Shown: piece after piece, positions 50,967 to 60,577 of the stretch
Layout: every line of letters starts with the position of its first letter
How positions within the stretch are numbered: the first letter of the stretch is position 1
From: Streptomyces sp. NBC_00091
Lineage (GTDB): Bacteria; Actinomycetota; Actinomycetes; Streptomycetales; Streptomycetaceae
Direction of reading: 5' to 3'
Assembly (NCBI RefSeq): GCF_026343185.1
Contig: NZ_JAPEMA010000001.1
Coordinates: 4,402,001 to 4,466,000 of the forward strand
DNA: 64,000 nucleotides
The notes under the pieces: generated by a model
Database searches by the model: none
What the model saw: only the letters and a program-made list of their open reading frames with translations
What the model was told of the DNA's origin: nothing
Made by a program: the position numbers and the translations under genes

Positions 50967-52387
50967 TCGCCCTTTCCCTCGCCGAGATCGCCGACATCAC
51001 CGGCGGGCGGCCCCACGACATACCGGATCCGGCGGTGCGGACCGGCGGACCCGTCGTCATCGACTCCCGCCAGGTGGAGCCCGGCAGCCTCTTCGCCGCC
51101 TTCGAGGGCGAGCACGTCGACGGCCACGACTACGCCGAGCGCGCCGTCGCCGCCGGAGCCGTCGCCGTCCTCGCCGCCCGGCCCGTCGGCGTACCGGCGA
51201 TCGTCGTGCCCGACGTGGAGAAGGCGCTCGGCGCCCTCGCCCGCACCGTCGTCGAACGTCTCGGCACCGACGTGGTGGCCCTGACCGGCTCGGCCGGCAA
51301 GACCTCCACCAAGGACCTGATCGCCCAGGTGCTCCAGCACCACGCGCCCACCGTGTGGACGCCGGGCTCCCTGAACAACGAGATCGGCCTGCCGCTCACG
51401 GCCCTGAAGGCCACCGAGGACACCCGGCACCTGGTCCTGGAGATGGGCGCCCGCGGGATCGGCCACATCGCCTACCTGACCGGCCTGACCCCGCCGCGCA
51501 TCGGCCTCGTCCTGAACGTCGGCACCGCCCACATCGGCGAGTTCGGCGGCCGCGAGGCCATCGCCCAGGCCAAGGGGGAGCTGGTCGAGGCCCTGCCGGC
51601 CGAGGCAGAGGGCGGGGTCGCCGTCCTCAACGCCGACGACCTGCTGGTGCGTGCCATGTCCGCCCGCACGAAGGCCCGTACGGTGCTCTTCGGAGAGGCC
51701 GAGGACGCCGACGTACGCGCCACCGAGGTGCGGATGACGCCCGCGGGGCAGCCCTCCTTCACACTCCACACACCGACCGGGTGCAGCGATGTGACCTTGC
51801 GGCTGTACGGTGAGCACCACGTGTCGAACGCGCTCGCCGCGGCCGCCGTCGCCCATGTCCTGGGCATGCCGGTCGAGGAGATCGCCACAGCGCTCTCCGG
51901 AGCGGGCACGCTGTCCCGGTGGCGGATGGAGGTCACCGAGCGCGAGGACGGCGTGACGATCGTCAACGACGCCTACAACGCGAACCCGGAGTCCATGCGG
52001 GCCGCCCTGCGCGCACTCGTCGCGATGGGGGAGGCCGGCAAGGCGGACGGGGGACGTACGTGGGCGGTACTCGGCCCCATGGCCGAGCTCGGCGACGCAT
52101 CGCTGGCCGAGCACGACGCGGTGGGGCGGCTTGCCGTCCGGCTCAACGTGAGCAGGCTCGTGGCAGTCGGGGGCAGGGAAGCGTCCTGGCTGCAACTGGG
52201 CGCATATAACGAGGGTTCGTGGGGTGAGGAGTCGGTGCTCGTGTCCGACGCGCAGGCGGCGGTCGACCTGTTGCGCAGTGAGCTGCGCCCGGGGGACGTC
52301 GTGCTGGTGAAGGCTTCCAGGTCGGTCGGCCTGGAGCGGGTCGCGCTGGCGTTGCTGGAGCGCGAGGGCGGGGTCGCCGACCGATGA
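50963..52387 (+). CDS. murF: UDP-MurNAc-tripeptide:D-Ala-D-Ala ligase MurF
   Basis: 474 residues, GTG overlapping the murE stop. Motifs: VIDSRQVEPGSLFAAFEGE, the P-loop ALTGSAGKTSTKDLIAQ, TPGSLNNEIGLPLT, VLEMGARGIGHIAYLT, VLNVGTAHIGEFGG, LSRWRMEV and VNDAYNANPESM. Adds D-Ala-D-Ala to complete the pentapeptide precursor. Its end overlaps mraY by 4 bp (ATGA), so translation is coupled. Confidence 0.95.
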   Translation: MIALSLAEIADITGGRPHDIPDPAVRTGGPVVIDSRQVEPGSLFAAFEGEHVDGHDYAERAVAAGAVAVLAARPVGVPAIVVPDVEKALGALARTVVERLGTDVVALTGSAGKTSTKDLIAQVLQHHAPTVWTPGSLNNEIGLPLTALKATEDTRHLVLEMGARGIGHIAYLTGLTPPRIGLVLNVGTAHIGEFGGREAIAQAKGELVEALPAEAEGGVAVLNADDLLVRAMSARTKARTVLFGEAEDADVRATEVRMTPAGQPSFTLHTPTGCSDVTLRLYGEHHVSNALAAAAVAHVLGMPVEEIATALSGAGTLSRWRMEVTEREDGVTIVNDAYNANPESMRAALRALVAMGEAGKADGGRTWAVLGPMAELGDASLAEHDAVGRLAVRLNVSRLVAVGGREASWLQLGAYNEGSWGEESVLVSDAQAAVDLLRSELRPGDVVLVKASRSVGLERVALALLEREGGVADR

Positions 52388-53454
52388 GGCAGATCCTGTT
52401 CGCCGGTGTCATCGGCATGTTCCTCACCGTCATCGGCACCCCGCTGCTGATCAAGCTGCTGGCCCGCAAGGGCTACGGCCAGTTCATCCGTGACGACGGC
52501 CCGCGCGGCCACGCGGGGAAGAAGGGCACGCCCACCATGGGCGGTATCTCCTTCATCCTGGCGACGATCATCGCGTACGCCCTGACCAAGGTCATCACGG
52601 GCGAGGAGCCGAGTTTCTCGGGCCTGCTCGTGCTGTTCCTGATGGCGGGCATGGGCCTGGTCGGTTACCTGGACGACTACATCAAGATCGTCAAGAGGCG
52701 TTCGCTCGGTCTGCGGGCCAAGGCCAAGATGGCCGGCCAGCTGATCGTCGGCATCGCCTTCGCGGTGCTCGCGCTCCAGTTCAAGGACTCGCGCGGACTG
52801 ACCCCGGCCTCGGAGAAGCTGTCGTTCGTCACGGACTTCGGCTGGTCCATCGGCCCGGTGCTGTTCGTGGTCTGGGCCCTGTTCATGATCCTGGCCATGT
52901 CCAACGGCGTGAACCTGACCGACGGTCTGGACGGCCTCGCCACCGGCGCCGCCGTGATGGTCTTCGGCGCCTACACCTTCATCGGCGTCTGGCAGTTCCA
53001 GGAGTCCTGCGCCAACGCGGCGACGCTGACGAACCCCAACGCCTGCTTCGAGGTGCGCGACCCGCTGGACCTCGCGGTCGTCGCCTCCGCCCTGATGGGA
53101 GCCTGTTTCGGCTTCCTGTGGTGGAACACCTCGCCCGCCAAGATCTTCATGGGCGACACCGGTTCGCTCGCGCTCGGCGGCGCGCTCGCGGGCCTCGCCA
53201 TCTGCTCCCGCACGGAGTTCCTGATGGCGCTCCTGGGCGGCCTCTTCGTGCTCATCACGATGTCGGTCGTCATCCAGGTCGGCTCCTTCAAGATGACCGG
53301 CAAGCGAGTCTTCCGGATGGCCCCGCTCCAGCACCACTTCGAACTCAAGGGGTGGTCCGAAGTCCTTGTCGTGGTCCGCTTCTGGATCATCCAGGGCATG
53401 TGCGTGATCGTGGGTCTCGGTCTCTTCTACGCGGGATGGGCAGCAGACAAGTGA
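52384..53454 (+). CDS. mraY: Phospho-MurNAc-pentapeptide transferase MraY
   Basis: 356 residues with about ten transmembrane helices. Signatures: GTPTMGGISFILATI, GLVGYLDDYIKIVKRRSLGL with the catalytic Asp pair, SNGVNLTDGLDGLATG (catalytic Asp) and SLALGGALAGLAICSRTE, then MAPLQHHFELKGWSE near the C-terminus. It transfers phospho-MurNAc-pentapeptide to undecaprenyl phosphate, forming lipid I at the membrane. It overlaps murF and murD by 4 bp on each side. Confidence 0.96.
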   Translation: MRQILFAGVIGMFLTVIGTPLLIKLLARKGYGQFIRDDGPRGHAGKKGTPTMGGISFILATIIAYALTKVITGEEPSFSGLLVLFLMAGMGLVGYLDDYIKIVKRRSLGLRAKAKMAGQLIVGIAFAVLALQFKDSRGLTPASEKLSFVTDFGWSIGPVLFVVWALFMILAMSNGVNLTDGLDGLATGAAVMVFGAYTFIGVWQFQESCANAATLTNPNACFEVRDPLDLAVVASALMGACFGFLWWNTSPAKIFMGDTGSLALGGALAGLAICSRTEFLMALLGGLFVLITMSVVIQVGSFKMTGKRVFRMAPLQHHFELKGWSEVLVVVRFWIIQGMCVIVGLGLFYAGWAADK

Positions 53455-54917
53455 CCTCCTGGCAGGACAGGAACATCACCGTCGCCGGTCTCGGCGTGAG
53501 CGGCATCAGCGCCGCCCGCGCCCTGGCCGGCCTCGGTGCCGTTGTGACCGTCGTCGACGGCGGGGACAGCGAGGGCCACCGGGCCCGGGCCGCGGAGCTG
53601 GAGGCGGCGGGGATCTCCGTACGCCTGAACGACGCCGAGACCCTGCCCGAGGGCACCGAGCTGGTCGTCACCTCGCCCGGCTGGAAGCCCGACGGCCCGC
53701 TCTTCCTGGCGGCCGCCAAGGCCGGCGTGGACGTCGTCGGCGACGTCGAGATCGCCTGGCAGCTCCGCGAGACCGGCGCGCAGCGGCGTGCGGCGGCGTC
53801 CGGTGAGCCCCGCAGGGAACCGGCGCCGTGGCTGGCGATCACCGGGACCAACGGCAAGACCACCACCACCCAGATGCTGGCCTCGATCCTGAAGGCGGCC
53901 GGTCTGAAGACCGCGGCCGTCGGCAACATCGGCACGCCCATCATCGACGTGGTGACCGGCGAGGAGGAGTACGACGTCCTCGCCGTCGAACTCTCCAGCT
54001 ACCAGCTGCACTGGGCGCCCTCGGTGCGCGCCCACTCGGCGGCCGTGCTCAACCTGGCCCCGGACCACCTCGACTGGCACGGCTCCATGGAGGCGTACGC
54101 CGCCGACAAGGGCCGCATCTACGAGGGCAACACGGTCGCCTGCGTCTACAACGCCGCCGACCCGGCCACCGAGAAGCTGGTCGAGGAAGCCGACGTCGAG
54201 GAGGGCTGCCGGGCGATCGGCTTCACCCTCGGCGCCCCCGGCCCCTCCATGCTCGGCGTGGTCGACGGGATCCTCGTCGACCGGGCCTTCGTGGAGAACC
54301 GGCAGAAGAACGCCCAGGAGCTGGCGCACGTCGACGACGTCAACCCGCCCGCCCCGCACAACATCGCCAACGCGCTCGCCGCGGCGGCCCTGGCCCGCGC
54401 CTTCGGCGTGGAGCCGCGGGCGGTCCGCGACGGGCTGCGCGACTTCCGCCCCGACGCGCACCGCGTCGCGTACGTGGACGAGGTCGACGGGGTCAGGTAC
54501 GTCGACGACTCCAAGGCCACCAACACCCACGCCGCGGAGGCCTCCCTGGCGGCCTTCGAGCCGGTCGTCTGGATCGCCGGAGGCCTCGCCAAGGGAGCCA
54601 CCTTCGACGAGCTGGTCCAGAGGTCCGCGAAGCGGCTGCGCGGCGCCGTGCTCATCGGCGCCGACCGGGCGCTGATCGCCGAGGCGCTGGCGCGACACGC
54701 CCCCGAGGTCCCGGTGACCGACCTCGACCGGACCGACACTGGGGCGATGCTCGCAGCGGTCCGGGAAGCGGCCCGCCTGGCGGAGCCCGGAGACACGGTC
54801 CTGCTGGCACCCGCGTGTGCCTCGATGGACATGTTCGCGAACTACAACAAGCGTGGGGACGCGTTCGCCGACGCGGTGCGCGAACTGGCCACCGGGAGCG
54901 CCGCGGACACGGCCTAG
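53451..54917 (+). CDS. murD: UDP-MurNAc-L-alanine:D-glutamate ligase MurD
   Basis: 488 residues from GTG 53451, which overlaps the mraY stop (GTGA); ATG 53436 is a possible earlier start. Motifs: VAGLGVSGISAARAL (N-terminal Rossmann), VTSPGWKP, LAITGTNGKTTTTQML (P-loop), AVELSSYQLHW, NLAPDHLDWHGSM, DDSKATNTHA and IAGGLAKGA. Adds D-Glu to UDP-MurNAc-L-Ala. The gap to ftsW is 70 bp with a clear ribosome-binding site. Confidence 0.95.
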   Translation: MTSWQDRNITVAGLGVSGISAARALAGLGAVVTVVDGGDSEGHRARAAELEAAGISVRLNDAETLPEGTELVVTSPGWKPDGPLFLAAAKAGVDVVGDVEIAWQLRETGAQRRAAASGEPRREPAPWLAITGTNGKTTTTQMLASILKAAGLKTAAVGNIGTPIIDVVTGEEEYDVLAVELSSYQLHWAPSVRAHSAAVLNLAPDHLDWHGSMEAYAADKGRIYEGNTVACVYNAADPATEKLVEEADVEEGCRAIGFTLGAPGPSMLGVVDGILVDRAFVENRQKNAQELAHVDDVNPPAPHNIANALAAAALARAFGVEPRAVRDGLRDFRPDAHRVAYVDEVDGVRYVDDSKATNTHAAEASLAAFEPVVWIAGGLAKGATFDELVQRSAKRLRGAVLIGADRALIAEALARHAPEVPVTDLDRTDTGAMLAAVREAARLAEPGDTVLLAPACASMDMFANYNKRGDAFADAVRELATGSAADTA

Positions 54918-54987
54918 GCCGAGGACGCCGGTACAGGTTCCCTCCGGCCGGCTGCTCGCCTCGTACGAGTGGAGGGGAAGGTCACAG

Positions 54988-56349
54988 ATGCCGGCCAAGC
55001 AGATGCTGCCGGGGCGGCGGCCCGCCGCCGTCAAGGCGCAGGGCCGCAAGCGTCCGGCAGCCGGTGCCAAGCGCCCCGCCGGGCGCGGGCCGCTGGCGGG
55101 GCTGCGGCGTACGCAGCGGCAGTTGAGCAAGGCCTGGGACCGCCCCCTTACGGCGTATTACCTGATTTTCGGCAGCTCGTTGCTCATCACCGTGCTCGGC
55201 CTGGTGATGGTCTACTCGGCGTCCATGATCAAGGCGCTCCAGCTGGGCCTGGGCGACGCGTACTTCTTCAAGAAGCAGTTCCTGGCCGCCCTCATCGGCG
55301 GCGTCCTGCTCTTCGCCGCCTCCCGGATGCCGGTCAAACTGCACCGGGCGCTGTCCTATCCGGTGCTCGCCGGCACCCTGTTCCTGATGGTCCTGGTCCA
55401 GGTCCCCGGGATAGGGGTCTCGATCAACGGCAACCAGAACTGGATCTCCCTGGGCGGTCCGTTCATGCTCCAGCCCAGCGAGTTCGGCAAGCTGGCGCTG
55501 ATCCTGTGGGGCGCCGACCTGCTGGCCCGCAAGGGCGACAAGGGGCTGCTGAGCCAGTGGAAGCACCTGCTGGTGCCGCTGGTCCCGGTGGCCTTCCTGC
55601 TGCTCGGACTGATCATGCTCGGCGGGGACATGGGCACCGCGATGATCCTCGGAGCCGTCCTCTTCGGGCTGCTGTGGCTGGCCGGGGCCCCGACGAGGCT
55701 GTTCGTGGGCGTGCTGGCCTTCGCGGGTGTGATCGTCGCACTGCTGATCAAGACCAGCCCGCACCGCATGGACCGGCTCGCCTGCCTCGGGGCGACAGAA
55801 CCGGGCAAGAACGACCTCTGCTGGCAAGCCGTGCACGGAATCTATGCACTCGCATCCGGTGGATGGTTCGGTTCCGGCCTGGGTGCCAGTGTGGAAAAAT
55901 GGGGGCAACTCCCCGAAGCCCACACCGACTTCATCTTTGCCATCACCGGTGAGGAACTGGGCCTGGCGGGGACGCTGTCGGTGCTCGCCCTGTTCGCGGC
56001 TCTAGGCTATGCGGGTATCCGCGTGGCCGGACGCACGGAGGACTCCTTCGTACGGTTTGCCGCGGGAGGCGTGACCACCTGGATCACGGCCCAGGCCGTG
56101 ATCAACATCGGTGCGGTGCTCGGCTTGCTGCCGATCGCCGGGGTCCCCCTCCCGCTGTTCTCCTACGGAGGGTCGGCCCTGCTTCCGACCATGTTCGCGG
56201 TCGGACTGCTCATCGCCTTCGCGCGGGAGGAGCCGGCGGCGCGAGCGGCGCTCGCGATGCGACAGCCCAGAACGGGCTGGAAGCGGAGCGGGCCGATATG
56301 GAAGTCGATGAGACGGCGCGTCAAGAGGCGTCCGTCCGGAGAGCGGTGA
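54988..56349 (+). CDS. ftsW: Septal peptidoglycan polymerase FtsW (SEDS family)
   Basis: 453 residues from ATG 54988 (GGAGGGGAAGG upstream). A 60-residue basic cytosolic N-terminus is followed by about ten transmembrane helices. SEDS signatures are visible: GNQNWISLGGPFMLQPSEFGK, ALILWGADLLARKGD, GGDMGTAMIL, TSPHRMDRL, ALASGGWFGSGLGASVEKWG, LPEAHTDFIFAITGEELG and LFSYGGSALLPTM. It polymerises lipid II glycan strands at the septum together with FtsI. The very basic C-terminus (KSMRRRVKRRPSG) is cytosolic. It sits 6 bp before murG. Confidence 0.95.
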   Translation: MPAKQMLPGRRPAAVKAQGRKRPAAGAKRPAGRGPLAGLRRTQRQLSKAWDRPLTAYYLIFGSSLLITVLGLVMVYSASMIKALQLGLGDAYFFKKQFLAALIGGVLLFAASRMPVKLHRALSYPVLAGTLFLMVLVQVPGIGVSINGNQNWISLGGPFMLQPSEFGKLALILWGADLLARKGDKGLLSQWKHLLVPLVPVAFLLLGLIMLGGDMGTAMILGAVLFGLLWLAGAPTRLFVGVLAFAGVIVALLIKTSPHRMDRLACLGATEPGKNDLCWQAVHGIYALASGGWFGSGLGASVEKWGQLPEAHTDFIFAITGEELGLAGTLSVLALFAALGYAGIRVAGRTEDSFVRFAAGGVTTWITAQAVINIGAVLGLLPIAGVPLPLFSYGGSALLPTMFAVGLLIAFAREEPAARAALAMRQPRTGWKRSGPIWKSMRRRVKRRPSGER

Positions 56350-56355
56350 ATTTCG

Positions 56356-57450
56356 GTGCATGTCGTACTCGCCGGTGGGGGGACCGCCGGCCACATCGAG
56401 CCCGCGCTCGCCCTCGCGGACGCCCTGCGCAGGCAGGACCCGACCGTGGGCATCACCGCCCTCGGTACGGAACGCGGCCTTGAGACCCGTCTGGTGCCGG
56501 AGCGCGGCTACGAGCTGGGGCTCATCCCGGCCGTTCCGCTGCCCCGCAAGCCCACCCCCGAGCTGATCACCGTCCCAGGACGGCTGCGCGGCACGATCAA
56601 GGCCGCCGAGGAGATCCTCACGCGGACCAAGGCGGACTGCGTCGTCGGCTTCGGCGGCTACGTGGCCCTGCCCGGCTACCTCGCCGCCAAGCGGCTCGGG
56701 GTGCCGATCATCGTCCACGAGGCCAACGCCCGGCCCGGACTGGCCAACAAGATCGGCTCCCGCTACGCGCACGCCGTCGCGGTGTCCACCCCGGACAGCA
56801 AGCTGCGCGGCGCCCGCTACGTGGGCATCCCGCTGCGCCGGTCGATCTCCACCCTGGACCGGGCCGCCGTCCGCCCCGAGGCGCGCGCCGCCTTCGGCCT
56901 GGACCCGAACCTGCCGACGCTGCTGGTCTCCGGCGGCTCCCAGGGCGCCCGCCGCCTCAACGAGGTGATCCAGCAGGTCGCTCCGGTCCTCCAGCGCTCC
57001 GGGATCCAGATCCTGCACGCGGTCGGCCCGAAGAACGAACTGCCGCGTGTCGACAACATGCCCGGGATGCCGCCGTATGTGCCGGTACCGTACGTGGACC
57101 GGATGGATCTCGCGTACGCCGCCGCCGACATGATGCTGTGCCGCGCGGGTGCGATGACCGTCGCCGAACTCTCCGCCGTCGGGCTGCCGGCCGCCTACGT
57201 ACCGCTGCCGATCGGCAACGGCGAACAGCGGCTCAACGCCCAGCCGGTGGTCAAGGCCGGCGGCGGCCTGCTCGTCGACGACGCGGAACTGACCCCCGAG
57301 TGGGTGCTCGGCCAGGTCCTGCCGGTGCTGTCCGATCCGCACCGCCTGTACGAGATGTCCCGCGCGGCTTCCGAGTTCGGCCGCCGGGACGCCGACGAAC
57401 TCCTCGTCGGCCTGGTCTACGAGGCAATCGCGGCCCGCGCTAACCGCTGA
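56356..57450 (+). CDS. murG: Undecaprenyl-PP-MurNAc-pentapeptide GlcNAc transferase MurG
   Basis: 364 residues from GTG 56356, GT-B fold, GT28 family. Motifs: [18 protein letters not shown] at the N-terminus, [44 protein letters not shown], and [19 protein letters not shown] with the UDP-GlcNAc-binding Gln-Asn region [10 protein letters not shown]. It adds GlcNAc to lipid I, giving lipid II on the inner face of the membrane. The ribosome-binding site is weak and lies in the end of ftsW, so coupling is likely. Confidence 0.95.
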   Translation: MHVVLAGGGTAGHIEPALALADALRRQDPTVGITALGTERGLETRLVPERGYELGLIPAVPLPRKPTPELITVPGRLRGTIKAAEEILTRTKADCVVGFGGYVALPGYLAAKRLGVPIIVHEANARPGLANKIGSRYAHAVAVSTPDSKLRGARYVGIPLRRSISTLDRAAVRPEARAAFGLDPNLPTLLVSGGSQGARRLNEVIQQVAPVLQRSGIQILHAVGPKNELPRVDNMPGMPPYVPVPYVDRMDLAYAAADMMLCRAGAMTVAELSAVGLPAAYVPLPIGNGEQRLNAQPVVKAGGGLLVDDAELTPEWVLGQVLPVLSDPHRLYEMSRAASEFGRRDADELLVGLVYEAIAARANR

Positions 57451-57466
57451 CCCAGGAGGCACAGGA

Positions 57467-58315
57467 GTGGCCGGAGCGACGACGGCACAGCGCGGCCCAT
57501 CCGGCCCGTCCGGCCGGGCGGGCCGGGGCGGCAAGGGCGCGGGTTCGCCCAAGCCGCCCGGGCCGCCCAAGTCGTCGAAGGGATCCGGCCCGCGGGGCCC
57601 CGGTGGCGCGAGGGCGCGCCGGGTCCCCGTGCTGGTCTGCCTCGTCGCCGCGGTGCTCCTCGCCGCCGGCGTCACCTGGGCGCTCTACGGCTCCTCCTGG
57701 CTCCGCGTCGAGAAGGTCACGGCCTCCGGCACCCAGGTGCTCACCCCCGAGCAGGTCCTCACCGCCGCGGCGGTGCCCGTCGGCGCACCCCTGGTGAGCG
57801 TCGACACCGACGAGATCGCGAGCCGGCTCCGCGGCCGGCTGCCCCGCATCGATTCGGTCGATGTGGTGCGGTCCTGGCCGCACGGGATCGCGCTGAAGGT
57901 GACGGAACGCAAGCCGGTCCTGCTCATCAAGAAGGACGCGGAGTTCGTCGAAGTGGACGCTTCCGGTGTGCGATTCGACACGGTCCGGCAGGCACCCGGC
58001 GGCGTTCCGGTCCTCGAACTGGCCGCGGAGGGCTCGCCGAGCGCCCGCCGTTTCGACGGCGAACGGCTGCTGCGCGAGGCCGTCGGCATCGCCGGAAGCC
58101 TCCCCGAGGCCATCGCCAAAGAGACGCTGCAGATCAAGGTGCGGTCGTACGATTCGGTCGTGCTGGAGCTGACGAAGGGCCGCACGGTCGTATGGGGGAG
58201 CGGCGAACTGGGTGAGGCCAAAGGCCGGGCCCTGACGGCTCTGCTGAAAGCCTCGCCCAAGGCTGACCACTTCGACGTGAGCGTTCCCACGGCACCTGCG
58301 GTGTCCGGGAGTTGA
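57467..58315 (+). CDS. ftsQ: Cell division protein FtsQ (DivIB)
   Basis: 282 residues from GTG 57467 behind AGGAGG. A basic, Gly/Pro-rich cytosolic N-terminus of about 45 residues is followed by one membrane helix (VPVLVCLVAAVLLAAGVTWALY). Then comes the POTRA domain (LRVEKVTASGTQVLTPEQVL) and the FtsQ beta domain (DSVDVVRSWPHGIALKVTERKP). It links FtsL/DivIC to the septal synthases. The 280-bp gap after it carries the ftsZ promoters. Confidence 0.93.
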   Translation: MAGATTAQRGPSGPSGRAGRGGKGAGSPKPPGPPKSSKGSGPRGPGGARARRVPVLVCLVAAVLLAAGVTWALYGSSWLRVEKVTASGTQVLTPEQVLTAAAVPVGAPLVSVDTDEIASRLRGRLPRIDSVDVVRSWPHGIALKVTERKPVLLIKKDAEFVEVDASGVRFDTVRQAPGGVPVLELAAEGSPSARRFDGERLLREAVGIAGSLPEAIAKETLQIKVRSYDSVVLELTKGRTVVWGSGELGEAKGRALTALLKASPKADHFDVSVPTAPAVSGS

Positions 58316-58397
58316 CGTCAGGTCGAACACCGACGCACCCTGGTTGGCCACCGATACGGGTGATCACATAGGGTGAAAAGAAAAACGGGAGGTTCGG

Positions 58398-58494
58398 CGT
58401 GTTCGTTGAACACGCGCTACTTGTCGACTTAGTGTCCTGTTCGGAAGAGTCCAAGGAACAGACACACCCCTAACCCTAAACTTCAGGGTGAGGG
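58398..58494 (+). promoter_or_regulatory. ftsZ upstream control region with three dyads and two WhiA-type GACAC sites
   Basis: CGTGTTC-gtt-GAACACG (58398-58414) is a perfect 17-bp dyad. GTGTCcTGTTC...GAACAGACAC (58432-58465) is a second dyad, which contains GTGTC (58432-58436) and GACAC (58461-58465), that is, two WhiA core sites in opposite orientation. CCCTaACCCT-n7-AGGGTgAGGG (58468-58494) is a third. S. coelicolor ftsZ has several promoters here, one sporulation-dependent, and WhiA/WhiB control ftsZ in Streptomyces. Confidence 0.6.
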
Positions 58495-58595
58495 TTCGGG
58501 TCGGCGCGTACGGACCGTCCCACATTTCGGCATCAGTCGTCGCAACGCAGGCCCGCGAGGCGGCGACACGTAACTCGAGGCGAGAGGCCTTCGAC

Positions 58596-59798
58596 GTGGC
58601 AGCACCGCAGAACTACCTCGCAGTCATCAAGGTCATCGGTGTCGGCGGCGGTGGTGTCAATGCCATCAACCGAATGATCGAGGTCGGTCTCAAGGGCGTC
58701 GAGTTCATCGCCATCAACACCGACGCCCAGGCGCTGTTGATGAGCGACGCCGACGTCAAGCTCGACGTCGGCCGTGAACTCACCCGGGGCCTCGGCGCGG
58801 GAGCCAACCCGGCCGTCGGCCGCAAGGCGGCAGAGGACCACCGCGAGGAGATCGAGGAGGTCCTCAAGGGGGCCGACATGGTCTTCGTCACCGCCGGCGA
58901 GGGCGGCGGCACCGGCACCGGCGGCGCACCCGTCGTCGCCAACATCGCGCGCTCGCTGGGCGCCCTGACGATCGGTGTGGTCACCCGGCCGTTCACCTTC
59001 GAGGGCCGGCGCCGCGCGAACCAGGCGGAGGACGGCATCGCCGAGCTCCGCGAAGAGGTCGACACCCTCATCGTCATCCCCAACGACCGGCTGCTGTCCA
59101 TCTCGGACCGCCAGGTCAGCGTGCTCGACGCCTTCAAGTCGGCCGACCAGGTCCTGCTCTCCGGCGTCCAGGGCATCACCGACCTCATCACCACTCCGGG
59201 TCTGATCAACCTCGACTTCGCCGACGTCAAGTCCGTGATGTCCGAGGCCGGCTCGGCCCTGATGGGCATCGGCTCCGCCCGCGGCGACGACCGCGCGGTG
59301 GCCGCCGCCGAGATGGCGATCTCCTCGCCGCTGCTCGAGGCGTCCATCGACGGGGCGCGGGGCGTACTGCTCTCCATCTCCGGCGGCTCGGACCTCGGCC
59401 TGTTCGAGATCAACGAGGCCGCGCAGCTGGTGAGCGAGGCCGCGCACCCCGAGGCGAACATCATCTTCGGTGCCGTCATCGACGACGCCCTCGGCGACGA
59501 GGTGCGCGTCACCGTCATCGCCGCCGGCTTCGACGGGGGCCAGCCCCCGGCCCGCCGGGACAACGTGATCGGCGCGGCGTCCACCAAGCGCGAGGAGCCG
59601 GCCCCGGCGCCGGTCCGCGCGCCCGAGCCGGTCCGCCCGGCCTTCGGCGGACTCGGCACGGTCACCCCCCGTGAGGAGCCCCCGGCGCCGGTGGAGATCC
59701 CGGTCGAGGCCGTGGCTCCCGCGCCGCAGGTCCCGACGGCCCGGCCCTACCAGGACAGCCCGGCCGAAGAGCTGGATGTACCGGACTTCTTGAAGTGA
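58596..59798 (+). CDS. ftsZ: Cell division GTPase FtsZ
   Basis: 400 residues from GTG 58596 (GAGAGG 8 nt upstream), giving the known Streptomyces start [15 protein letters not shown]. Tubulin-type signatures: [33 protein letters not shown] (GTP loop), [35 protein letters not shown] (T7 loop, catalytic Asp). A Pro/Glu-rich linker of about 75 residues ends in the conserved tail ELDVPDFLK that binds SepF. It forms vegetative cross-wall rings and the sporulation Z-ladders. The 280 bp upstream hold dedicated promoters. The stop overlaps the pgeF start. Confidence 0.98.
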   Translation: MAAPQNYLAVIKVIGVGGGGVNAINRMIEVGLKGVEFIAINTDAQALLMSDADVKLDVGRELTRGLGAGANPAVGRKAAEDHREEIEEVLKGADMVFVTAGEGGGTGTGGAPVVANIARSLGALTIGVVTRPFTFEGRRRANQAEDGIAELREEVDTLIVIPNDRLLSISDRQVSVLDAFKSADQVLLSGVQGITDLITTPGLINLDFADVKSVMSEAGSALMGIGSARGDDRAVAAAEMAISSPLLEASIDGARGVLLSISGGSDLGLFEINEAAQLVSEAAHPEANIIFGAVIDDALGDEVRVTVIAAGFDGGQPPARRDNVIGAASTKREEPAPAPVRAPEPVRPAFGGLGTVTPREEPPAPVEIPVEAVAPAPQVPTARPYQDSPAEELDVPDFLK

Positions 59799-60577
59799 CA
59801 CTGGGGCAGCACAGCGAGAACGGCGCCCACTTCGCCTTCACCGACCGGTGGGGCGGGGTGAGCGCCGTTCCGTACGAGGAGCTCAATCTCGGCGGCGCGG
59901 TCGGAGACGACCCGGCCGCCGTTCGCGCGAACCGGGCGATCGCGGCCGAAACCCTGGGCATCGACGCGGACCTGGTGGTCTGGATGAACCAGGTGCACGG
60001 GCGGGACGTGGCCGTGGTGGACGGCCCCTGGGGCGGCGGGGAGCAGATCCCGGCGGTGGACGCCGTGGTGACCGCCCGTCGGGGGCTCGCCCTCGCGGTG
60101 CTCACCGCCGACTGCACTCCGGTCCTGCTGGCCGACCCCGTCGCCGGGATCGCCGGCGCCGCCCACGCCGGGCGGCCCGGGCTGGTCGCCGGGGTGGTGC
60201 CCGCCGCCGTCGAGGCGATGGTGGCCCTCGGCGCCGACCCCGCGCGCATGGTCGCCCGTACCGGACCGGCCGTCTGCGGACACTGCTACGAGGTTCCGGC
60301 CGAGATGCGGGAGGCCGTCGCCGAAGTGGTGCCGGCCGCGTGGGCCGAGACCAGCTGGGGGACACCGGCCGTCGACGTGGTCGCCGGGGTGCACGCGCAG
60401 CTGGCCGAGGCGGGGGTGGCGCACGCGCACCGTTCGCCGGTCTGCACACTGGAGTCGCGGGACCACTTCTCGTACCGCCGCGACCGGGTGACCGGGCGCC
60501 TTGCCGGATATGTCTGGTTGGACACTGTGTCTTCCCGGGGGACAACCCCCGGACCCCCGGTAGGAAAAGAGCAATGA
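59795..60577 (+). CDS. pgeF: Peptidoglycan editing factor PgeF (YfiH/laccase-domain family)
   Basis: 260 residues from GTG 59795, overlapping the ftsZ stop (GTGA). The metal and catalytic motifs are [12 protein letters not shown] (His), [10 protein letters not shown] (Cys), [10 protein letters not shown] (His) and [12 protein letters not shown]. The family hydrolyses misincorporated UDP-MurNAc-L-Ser so that L-Ala is used in cell wall precursors, and it also has multicopper-type activity claims. Its place after ftsZ is conserved in Gram-positive bacteria (YlmD). It overlaps yggS by 4 bp. Confidence 0.9.
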   Translation: MTLGQHSENGAHFAFTDRWGGVSAVPYEELNLGGAVGDDPAAVRANRAIAAETLGIDADLVVWMNQVHGRDVAVVDGPWGGGEQIPAVDAVVTARRGLALAVLTADCTPVLLADPVAGIAGAAHAGRPGLVAGVVPAAVEAMVALGADPARMVARTGPAVCGHCYEVPAEMREAVAEVVPAAWAETSWGTPAVDVVAGVHAQLAEAGVAHAHRSPVCTLESRDHFSYRRDRVTGRLAGYVWLDTVSSRGTTPGPPVGKEQ

